26,856 bases of DNA from an uncultured Bacilli bacterium (GTDB lineage: Bacteria > Bacillota_I > Bacilli_A > RF39 > UBA660), in assembly GCA_947628685.1 (NCBI GenBank), contig CANRAT010000012.1, positions 1-26,856 of the forward strand, written 5' to 3'. The notes below the pieces were generated by a model. It worked only from the letters and a program-made list of their open reading frames with translations, had not been told where the DNA came from and searched no databases. Positions 21,747 through 26,856 of this stretch are shown here, piece after piece; position 1 is the stretch's first letter, and each line of letters begins with the position of its first letter. Position numbers and translations under genes: made by a program.

Positions 21747-22620
21747 CGATTTATTAAAAAAAAATGATATAAGAGCTTTAAGTTATAAAAAAATTGGTAA
21801 TGTAATTATTGCTGATACTAATATAGGGAAAGTGGCTATAAAAAAAAATAAAAATAAGGATTATATTTATAATTATTTAAATACAAGAAATTTTAATTAT
21901 TATCCTGATATATTAAGTGAAGAAGAATATATAATATCAAAGTATGAGATGGATACTGATATACCAAAAGAACAAAAAATAGTAGATTTAATAGATTTAG
22001 TATCTCTTTTACACAGTAAAACTACACATTATAAAAGCATAACAGAAGATGAGTATAAAAAAATTTATGAAGATTTGAGTAATAATTATGAATATTTAAA
22101 AGAATACTATACAGATATAATATCTATTATAGATGAAAAAGTATTTATGTCTCCAAGCGAATATTTACTTGCAAGAAATATAGATGCCATTTTTAAATCA
22201 ATAGAAATAGGAGCATCTTATGTTAACGATTGGTTAGAAACAACTAAAGGATTAAATAAGATGAGAATGACTATTGTGCATAATAATTTATCTTTATCTC
22301 ATTATATCAGAAATGAAAATAATTATTTAATTAGTTGGGATAAATCTAAAATAGATATACCTGTATTTGACTTATATAATTTATATAATAACCATTTTGT
22401 AGATTTTGATTTTATAGAATTACTTAAAAGATATGAACGTGTATATCCATTAAAAAAATATGAAATAGAACTATTTTTCATACTTATAACTATGCCATCT
22501 AAAATAGAATTTAACGATACTGAATTTAATATGTGTATAAAAATAGGAAATGAAATAGATAAATTATATAAAAGTCATGAACTTATTGAAGAATATAAAA
22601 AATCAATTGTTAAAAATTGA
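21733..22620 (+). CDS. ysxE: YsxE/CotS-family spore coat kinase-like protein
   Basis: The 295-residue protein has the aminoglycoside-phosphotransferase/CotS fold. The N-lobe has a lysine in KVAIKKN (about 35), and helical segments follow. The catalytic-loop position reads HNNLSLSHYI (H183-N184-N185) instead of HxDxxxxN. The metal-binding Asp remains in SWDKSKIDIPVFDLYNLY (D203). Losing the catalytic Asp suggests a pseudokinase or structural coat protein. It starts inside the spoVID-like gene (14-nt overlap), so translation is coupled and expression is presumably in the mother cell. It ends with TGA 4 nt from the convergent small membrane gene. Confidence 0.8.
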   Translation: MKEISDLLKKNDIRALSYKKIGNVIIADTNIGKVAIKKNKNKDYIYNYLNTRNFNYYPDILSEEEYIISKYEMDTDIPKEQKIVDLIDLVSLLHSKTTHYKSITEDEYKKIYEDLSNNYEYLKEYYTDIISIIDEKVFMSPSEYLLARNIDAIFKSIEIGASYVNDWLETTKGLNKMRMTIVHNNLSLSHYIRNENNYLISWDKSKIDIPVFDLYNLYNNHFVDFDFIELLKRYERVYPLKKYEIELFFILITMPSKIEFNDTEFNMCIKIGNEIDKLYKSHELIEEYKKSIVKN

Positions 22621-22624
22621 TTTT

Positions 22625-22798
22625 TTACCATAAAATTCTAAAGAAAGAAAAGAATATTAAGAATAGAAAAACAAAGATTAAAAAGAAATTAAATCTTGTA
22701 AATATAAATATAGTAAGTATTAATTGATAAAATAAAAGTAGACTAAATCCAATTAACAGTATCCACCAAAGCCCTCTACCACGACACCATTTTTTCAT
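22625..22798 (-). CDS. Small hydrophobic membrane protein (57 residues)
   Basis: The minus-strand ATG at 22798 is preceded by AGGTGGT, 3 nt away, the same layout as other starts in this window. The peptide begins MKKWCRGRGLWW (basic, cytosolic) and continues as about 45 almost uninterrupted hydrophobic residues rich in Phe, Leu and Ile, enough for two membrane helices, ending FFRILW. I recognise no family. The stop TAA ends 4 nt from the convergent ysxE-like gene. Its ribosome site lies inside a 10-bp inverted repeat (22805-22830). Being short, it is easily missed. Confidence 0.7.
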   Translation of the reverse strand: MKKWCRGRGLWWILLIGFSLLLFYQLILTIFIFTRFNFFLIFVFLFLIFFSFFRILW

Positions 22799-22804
22799 CA
22801 AACC

Positions 22805-22830
22805 ACCTAATATAGTTTATTATATTAGGT
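22805..22830 (-). promoter_or_regulatory. Inverted repeat covering the ribosome site and -10 of the small membrane gene
   Basis: ACCTAATATA (22805-22814) and TATATTAGGT (22821-22830) are perfectly complementary, with a 6-nt loop. On the minus strand the hairpin would mask AGGTGG. The same stretch contains a TATAAT, so it may instead be an operator at the promoter. No T-run follows, so it is not a terminator. Confidence 0.55.
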
Positions 22831-22847
22831 CATTTATTTATATTACA

Positions 22848-23333
22848 TTAGACTATATTGCTTAAAGTTTTTGCTTTTTCAATAAATATTAAAGAATCTT
22901 TATCTATACTTTTAATTATCTTACTAATTTTTTTAGATTCTCTTCTTTTTAAGAAAATGAAAAGGATAGATGTATTATTATTTTTTTCACAGATAGTTGT
23001 TATTTTGTAATTCTTTAATTTTTCTTTTAAAGTATTTTCATATTTTTCTTTAATTACACATATAAGCATATTACACCCAAGAGCGATTTTCTCTTCTATT
23101 ACACTACCTAAATAAGAGCCTATAATAGATCCTATTACAAAAAATACTACTTTTAAAATATCTTTATTGATATCAATTATTACGATACCTGTTACAAATA
23201 TCCAAACGAGTGCGATCATACCATTTAATAGGGCACCTAATTTTTTCTTACCGTTAGCCACTATTATGAGTCTTAAAGTAGAAAGTGCATTTTCAACAAT
23301 TTTAGATATAAGAATAAATATATATATTAACAT
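22848..23333 (-). CDS. UPF0316 membrane protein (DUF5698-DUF2179, YebE-like)
   Basis: The 161-residue protein has three hydrophobic segments in the first 95 residues. Their landmarks are ENALSTLRLIIVANGKKKLGALL, NGMIALVWIFVTGIVIIDI, and the VVFFVIGSIIGSYLGSVIEEKIALG signature, which match the UPF0316/DUF5698 domain. The last about 65 residues form a cytosolic DUF2179-like domain (LKNYKITTICEKNNNTSILFIFLKRRE). The function is unknown. ATG 23333 is chosen because GGTGAA lies 5 nt upstream; a GTG at 23345 is the longer option. It is likely co-transcribed with the 57-residue membrane gene, 49 nt downstream. Confidence 0.85.
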   Translation of the reverse strand: MLIYIFILISKIVENALSTLRLIIVANGKKKLGALLNGMIALVWIFVTGIVIIDINKDILKVVFFVIGSIIGSYLGSVIEEKIALGCNMLICVIKEKYENTLKEKLKNYKITTICEKNNNTSILFIFLKRRESKKISKIIKSIDKDSLIFIEKAKTLSNIV

Positions 23334-23400
23334 ACTATTCACCACTATTATTGTTGTATATCTTCTAAATATTATACTTATAAAAAATTAATCTGTTCGC

Positions 23401-23430
23401 TTGTTTTATAATATAGATTTATAGTATAAT
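23401..23430 (+). promoter_or_regulatory. Promoter of the type I toxin mRNA
   Basis: TATAAT at 23425-23430 with TTGTTT (23401-23406) 18 bp upstream. Transcription would start near 23437, giving an about 50-nt leader before ATG 23487. Confidence 0.6.
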
Positions 23431-23453
23431 TTATATAGGGAATAAATTTCGTT

Positions 23454-23481
23454 TTGAGTACTTGCCTCCTAAAGGAGGTGA
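23454..23481 (+). promoter_or_regulatory. Leader structure masking the toxin ribosome binding site
   Basis: CCTCCT (23465-23470) is complementary to AGGAGG (23473-23478), extended by G-U/A-U pairs to TTGCCTCC/GGAGGTGA, so the Shine-Dalgarno folds back on an anti-SD. Just before it, TTGAGTACTT (23454-23463) is exactly complementary to AAGTACTCAA (23579-23588) in the 3' UTR, allowing 5'-3' pairing of the mRNA. Confidence 0.75.
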
Positions 23482-23486
23482 TGTTG

Positions 23487-23561
23487 ATGAATAAAAAGGA
23501 TTTATTAATATTATCCTTAATCATTATCATCATTTTACTTATCCTTTTATTATTTAAATGA
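23487..23561 (+). CDS. Small hydrophobic peptide, type I toxin-like
   Basis: The peptide has 24 residues. MNKKD is the charged start, then about 18 consecutive Leu/Ile/Ser residues form one membrane helix, ending LLFK. Charged ends around one helix are typical of type I toxins (Fst, BsrG, TxpA, Ldr types) that damage the membrane. The ribosome site AAAGGAGGTGAT (23471-23482) is the strongest in the window and lies 4 nt before ATG 23487; ATG 23481 falls inside it and is rejected. A leader hairpin masks this site. The mRNA would run from about 23437 to about 23663, and a convergent antisense RNA covers its 3' part. No sequence relative is recognised, so the toxin call rests on architecture. Confidence 0.75.
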   Translation: MNKKDLLILSLIIIIILLILLLFK

Positions 23562-23572
23562 TAATGAAAAGT

Positions 23573-23607
23573 AAAAAAAAGTACTCAATCTAATCTAGAT
23601 TAAGTAC
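23573..23607 (-). terminator. Terminator of the antisense RNA
   Basis: Read on the minus strand, GTACTTAATCT pairs with AGATTGAGTAC (11 bp including one U-G, 5-nt loop) and eight T follow (plus-strand A-run 23573-23580). On the plus strand the same site has a C-A mismatch and no T-run, so it is built for the minus strand. No minus-strand gene lies between it and the PBP gene 1.1 kb away. Confidence 0.85.
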
Positions 23608-23621
23608 AACCAAAAATATTA

Positions 23622-23666
23622 GGTGAGTACTCAAGTATAGAGCGTTAAGTATTCCCTTTTTATTTT
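23622..23666 (+). terminator. Terminator of the toxin mRNA
   Basis: GG(T)GAGTACT (22-31 of this stretch, 23622-23631) pairs with AGTATTCCC (23648-23656), with one bulged T and one G-U, followed by TTTTTATTTT. It lies just before the yabG promoter region. Confidence 0.6.
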
Positions 23667-23689
23667 ATGCAAATTCTCTTGCTAAATAC

Positions 23690-23718
23690 ATCATAACACA
23701 AAATTAATATTTTTACAA
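23690..23718 (-). promoter_or_regulatory. Promoter of the antisense RNA
   Basis: Minus strand TTGTAA (23713-23718), 17-bp spacer, TG-T-TATGAT extended -10 (23690-23695). It faces away from yabG. Confidence 0.75.
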
Positions 23719-23761
23719 GTTCTAGATAAAAATATAATACATATACTTTACTGGTGATGAT

Positions 23762-24541
23762 ATGGATATAAAAGTAGGCGATTTTGTAACACGTACATCT
23801 CATAAAAATGATATGATATTTAAAGTTATAAGTATTGAAGATAATATTTGCTATTTAAAAGGCGCAAATATAAGGCTTTATGCAGATAGTGATATCGAAG
23901 ATTTAGTTAAAGTAGACTTTAAGGAAAGTGATGATTCTGATGTCGTTGAAAGAATAAAAGATAGTACTAACTTAGACCGTGATGATTACTTTTATTTACC
24001 TGGTAAAATTCTACATATAGATGGGGATAGTGAATATCTAGATAGATGTTTAAAATATTATAATAATGTAAATTTAATGGCTATGGGACTTTGTGTTGAC
24101 GAAGAAGAAGTTCCAAAAAAAATAAGAGAATATTTGGAAGAATATAATCCAAGTATTTTAGTAATTACAGGTCATGATGCATATTATAAGAAAAAAGGTA
24201 GTATAAACGATATAAATAGTTATAAAAATAGTCTTAATTTTGTAAAAGCAGTAAAAGAAGCAAGACGTTTTGAAAAAAGCCATGATAAACTTATTATAAT
24301 AGCAGGTGCATGTCAGTCGGATTATGAAGAATTAATAAAAGCAGGGGCTAACTTTGCATCTAGTCCAAAAAGAATAAACATACACGCATTAGATCCTGCA
24401 ATAATTGCAAGTCGTATGAGTTTATCTGATATAAATAAAGATATAGATCTTAAAGATATTATTTCTAGTACTAAATATGGTAAAGAGGGGATAGGTGGTA
24501 TTATAACTAAAGGAACTATGTATATGGGGTATCCAAGATGA
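23762..24541 (+). CDS. yabG: Sporulation-specific protease YabG
   Basis: YabG is a cysteine-type protease that trims coat proteins (SafA, SpoIVA and others) during spore maturation. The 259-residue protein begins with a KOW-like beta domain (VGDFVTRTSHKNDMIFKVISI) and continues with the YabG signature (PGKILHIDGDSEYLDRCLKYY, ITGHDAYYKK, ACQSDYEELIKAGANFASSP, and GTMYMGYP at the end). It is shorter than B. subtilis YabG (290), with a shorter N-terminal region. The -10 TATAAT (23733-23738) and ribosome site GGTGAT (23753-23758) precede ATG. It overlaps veg by 4 nt (ATGA), the same order as in B. subtilis. Confidence 0.95.
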   Translation: MDIKVGDFVTRTSHKNDMIFKVISIEDNICYLKGANIRLYADSDIEDLVKVDFKESDDSDVVERIKDSTNLDRDDYFYLPGKILHIDGDSEYLDRCLKYYNNVNLMAMGLCVDEEEVPKKIREYLEEYNPSILVITGHDAYYKKKGSINDINSYKNSLNFVKAVKEARRFEKSHDKLIIIAGACQSDYEELIKAGANFASSPKRINIHALDPAIIASRMSLSDINKDIDLKDIISSTKYGKEGIGGIITKGTMYMGYPR

Positions 24542-24750
24542 CAATATCAAGTGTCAAAAAGGATTTGTTAGAGCACATAGGAGATGTTGTTTCAATAAAA
24601 TATAATTTAGGAAGAAATAAATATGAAGAATATGAAGCGAAGATAAAAGAGTTATATGACTATGTTTTTTTAGTCGATACAAATTTGGGTACTAGATCTT
24701 TTACATACATAGATGTAATAACAAAAGTAATTAGTATAAAGTTAAAATAA
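24538..24750 (+). CDS. veg: Veg protein
   Basis: Veg is a small beta-barrel protein linked in B. subtilis to biofilm gene control and spore outgrowth. The 70-residue protein has the family core SSVKKDLLEHIGDVVSIKYNLGRNKYEEYEAKI and a FLVDTNLGTRSFTYIDVITKVI end. Its ATG overlaps the stop of yabG (ATGA), so it is translationally coupled to yabG. It ends 1 nt from the stop of the convergent PBP gene, with no terminator between them, so the two transcripts probably run into each other. Confidence 0.9.
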   Translation: MTISSVKKDLLEHIGDVVSIKYNLGRNKYEEYEAKIKELYDYVFLVDTNLGTRSFTYIDVITKVISIKLK

Positions 24751-24751
24751 C

Positions 24752-26701
24752 TTATTCTATTTTTATTGTTGGAATTAGTGAATCCAAAGTGGTATCATTA
24801 TAAGTAGGTTCTGTACCTTTAATATAATAAAACATAGTAGGATTTTTAGTATTTTCATTTGCAACTTCACCACTAATAGGGTTCACTAAAACTCCAACAA
24901 CATTGTTTGGCATCTCATACCAAGAATCTTCTTTATCTTTATTATAGTTTTCTACAATATCTACCCACATATATTTAATTTGTTTACCATCACCTGCCAT
25001 AGTTTCGTGATTATCGTCATATCCGCTCCAAATGCCAACTACAACATCTTTGTTATATCCAAATATTAAATGGTCAGTATCGGTTGTACCGGTTTTAATA
25101 GAATATTTTTTAGTAAGTTTAGCAGTTATGTCATAACACGTAGGATAGTTATAATCAATAAAATTATAATTATAAGTACTAGTAAGAATTTGATTCATAA
25201 TATAGACTAAACTTGAATTTAATATTTGTTCTTTTTCATCTTTATATTCATAAAGAATATTACCATTAGAATCTTCTATTTTTCTAATAAAGTGAGGAGA
25301 AATTTTCATACCTCCACTTGCAAAAGTACTATATGCAGTAACCATTTCTTTTAAAGTAATTTCTTTACTTCCAAGTGCGAGTGAAGGAATTGCTTCTAAG
25401 TTTGATGTTATACCAACTCTCTTAAGCATTTCAACAAGATTTTCTTCACCTAAAAATAGATGTGTTTTAACTGCATAAATGTTTTCAGAATATGCAATAG
25501 CGGCTGCCATTGTAATATTTTTGTTTCCGTATCTATTATTATAATTAGATGGACTATATGTTTGATTATCGGAAAATACAAAAGTAGTCTCTTCACTAGT
25601 AAAAGTAGTTGATTCAGTGAATCCATTTTCGAGTGCTGAATAATAAAGGAAAGGTTTTAAAGTAGAACCTACCTGTCTTTTTGCATATAAAGCTCTATTA
25701 AACTGACTTTTACTATAATCCTTTCCTCCTGCAAGAGCAAGTACTTCGCCACTATTTGGATCCATTACAATACTTGCAAGTTCCATATCATCTATGGTAA
25801 CATTATTATTAATTGCATCTTCTAAAATAATTTGTGCGTTCATATCTAGTGTTGTATATATTTTAATCCCACCTGTTTCAAGAAAAGAAGTTGGAAGATC
25901 TAATGACTTTAATTCGTCCATTACTGAATCTTGAAAATATCTTAAAGTTTTTAAATTATTGTTTTCTAAATATCCATGAAAAGATAAAACAGTATTATAT
26001 GCGTCGTCCATCTCTTCATCAGTAATAAAATTATTATTTACCATTGCTTTTAGAACTAAATATTGTCTTTTTTTAGAATTTTCTAAATTTAAAATAGGAG
26101 AGTAATTTGATGGAGATTTAGGAATACCTGCTAGGATAGATGCTTCGGCAAGAGTTAAATCATGTGAACTTTTATTAAAATAATAGTAACTTGCATTTTC
26201 AATACCATAAACTCCACCATAGTTTATGGTATTTAAGTATCCTTCTAATATTTCATCTTTACTATATTGACTTTCCAATCTTATTGTAAGCCATGCTTCT
26301 TTTAATTTCCTCTCCCAATTTTTATCGAATTCCAAAAATAAATTTTTTGCATATTGTTGAGTTATAGTTGATGCTCCTTGTAAAGTTTTTCTATTAATTA
26401 AGTTTACGTAAAGTGATTTTGCAATTCTTAAATAATCAAATCCTTGGTGTTTGTAAAAATTTTTATCTTCAATTGCTATTGTCGCATCTATTAAATAATC
26501 TGATATGTTATCAAGTTTTATCCATTGATCGCTAGTACCATTAATTAATCGCTCATCTTTATCGTATAAATAATAACCATTTGACATACTAATATCAAGT
26601 TTATTCGTAAGTGATGCGATGAAATATACACCAAAATATGTAAACATAAATATTACTGTTAAAACTGTTAAAATTTTTATCAGTTTTTTAAATTTTTTCA
26701 T
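24752..26701 (-). CDS. Class A penicillin-binding protein (transglycosylase-transpeptidase)
   Basis: The bifunctional peptidoglycan synthase is anchored by an N-terminal membrane helix (residues 7-30). The GT51 transglycosylase domain (about 55-225) carries the catalytic Glu78 in AIEDKNFYKHQGFD, the QGASTITQQYAKN motif, and the LNTINYGGVYGIENASYYYF region. The transpeptidase domain has SxxK at S346-T-L-K349 (RQVGSTLKP), SxN at S405-E-N407 and KTG at 536-538 (IKTGTT). The 649-residue length is typical of PBP1a/PbpG-type enzymes in Firmicutes. The start is ATG 26701, with AGGTGAT 3 nt upstream. It is convergent with veg. No sporulation-specific feature is visible. Confidence 0.96.
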   Translation of the reverse strand: MKKFKKLIKILTVLTVIFMFTYFGVYFIASLTNKLDISMSNGYYLYDKDERLINGTSDQWIKLDNISDYLIDATIAIEDKNFYKHQGFDYLRIAKSLYVNLINRKTLQGASTITQQYAKNLFLEFDKNWERKLKEAWLTIRLESQYSKDEILEGYLNTINYGGVYGIENASYYYFNKSSHDLTLAEASILAGIPKSPSNYSPILNLENSKKRQYLVLKAMVNNNFITDEEMDDAYNTVLSFHGYLENNNLKTLRYFQDSVMDELKSLDLPTSFLETGGIKIYTTLDMNAQIILEDAINNNVTIDDMELASIVMDPNSGEVLALAGGKDYSKSQFNRALYAKRQVGSTLKPFLYYSALENGFTESTTFTSEETTFVFSDNQTYSPSNYNNRYGNKNITMAAAIAYSENIYAVKTHLFLGEENLVEMLKRVGITSNLEAIPSLALGSKEITLKEMVTAYSTFASGGMKISPHFIRKIEDSNGNILYEYKDEKEQILNSSLVYIMNQILTSTYNYNFIDYNYPTCYDITAKLTKKYSIKTGTTDTDHLIFGYNKDVVVGIWSGYDDNHETMAGDGKQIKYMWVDIVENYNKDKEDSWYEMPNNVVGVLVNPISGEVANENTKNPTMFYYIKGTEPTYNDTTLDSLIPTIKIE

Positions 26702-26814
26702 GAAATCACCTAACCTTTTATTAGTATTAGAAAAAATTATTAAAATATAATAAATTTAAAGAAATTTTTTAAAATCATCGTTTTTGATATATTTAAATAT
26801 AAAAAATACAGTTT

Positions 26815-26840
26815 TTAAATTTTTACGCGTAAAAATTTAA
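26815..26840. repeat. Perfect 26-bp palindrome upstream of the PBP gene
   Basis: The arms TTAAATTTTTACG (26815-26827) and CGTAAAAATTTAA (26828-26840) form a perfect palindrome centred on ACGCGT. The same sequence with one base changed occurs at 10334-10359, and a half copy at 7347-7358. It lies about 115 bp before the PBP start. The intervening 26702-26814 is AT-rich with no gene. Confidence 0.8.
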
Positions 26841-26856
26841 TTTCAGTAAAATATCA

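Larger units (their letters stand above)
23573..23683 (-). ncRNA. Candidate antisense RNA antitoxin
   Basis: A strong minus-strand promoter (23690-23718) predicts a start near 23683. An intrinsic terminator at 23573-23607 predicts an end near 23573, so the RNA is about 110 nt. It is complementary to the 3' UTR of the toxin mRNA over about 90 nt, tail to tail, as in bsrG/SR4 and txpA/RatA. No reading frame of note lies in it. Confidence 0.7.

Noticed and set aside
19565..22620. Reverse transcriptase or Avd gene near the putative DGR target
   Set aside because: I looked for YxDD-type motifs and short helical accessory frames on both strands and found none in the window.
23481..23486. Upstream ATG (Met-Leu-Met) start for the toxin
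   Set aside because: It overlaps the ribosome site AAAGGAGGTGAT; ATG 23487 has proper spacing.

Overview
The window is very AT-rich chromosomal DNA from a low-GC, endospore-forming Firmicute. It uses the standard bacterial code: TGG for Trp, and TGA as a real stop. Sporulation genes (spoVS, a spoVID/sipL-type LysM protein with a ysxE-like partner, yabG, veg), a SufU-type SUF system, a leucine T-box and a class A penicillin-binding protein point to the Bacilli/Erysipelotrichia side, perhaps an uncultured gut lineage. That placement is inference. Most genes are housekeeping, but several stretches carry unusual regulatory or accessory features.

Layout. 1-842: a terminator of an off-window gene, a 5'-truncated Rpn/PD-(D/E)XK transposase remnant, and the lon promoter. 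849-5621: lon, an unknown gene and a HerA-like ATPase. 5622-7496: an accessory-looking stretch with an orphan gene (6006-7103) flanked by two reading-frame remnants and ending at tRNA-Gly(UCC). 7497-7981: tRNA-Gly and spoVS on the minus strand. 8082-10291: sufU, an unknown gene and sufB. 10292-12107: a structured intergenic element, a short ssb and pyrimidine-nucleoside phosphorylase. 12194-14029: rpoZ, a YihY-family membrane protein and rubrerythrin. 14110-19487: a GH31-fold protein whose active site looks destroyed, then a leucine T-box controlling a small membrane protein plus leuS. 19565-20510: a pilin-like surface protein with a C-terminal tail that looks like the variable region of a diversity-generating retroelement (DGR). 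20667-22620: a lipoprotein, the spoVID-like gene and the ysxE-like gene. 22625-23333 (minus): a 57-residue membrane protein and a UPF0316 protein. 23401-23718: a compact type I toxin-antitoxin locus. 23762-24750: yabG and veg. 24752-26701 (minus): class A PBP.

Two discoveries stand out. First, at 23401-23718 a 24-residue hydrophobic peptide has a near-perfect Shine-Dalgarno that is sequestered by its own leader. Its mRNA ends can pair, and a convergent antisense RNA with its own promoter and intrinsic terminator overlaps the 3' half. Second, the last 27 variable codons of the 19565-20488 gene all end in T or C, unlike the A-ending codons elsewhere. They are followed by a GC-rich end and a 7-bp/4-nt hairpin, as expected for a DGR target acted on in trans, because no reverse transcriptase is present here.

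A recurring design is a -10 box only 21-32 nt before the start codon, with an AGGTGAT-type ribosome binding site about 3 nt from the ATG. I used this pattern to choose several starts. All domain and family calls come from reading motifs by eye; no database search was run.
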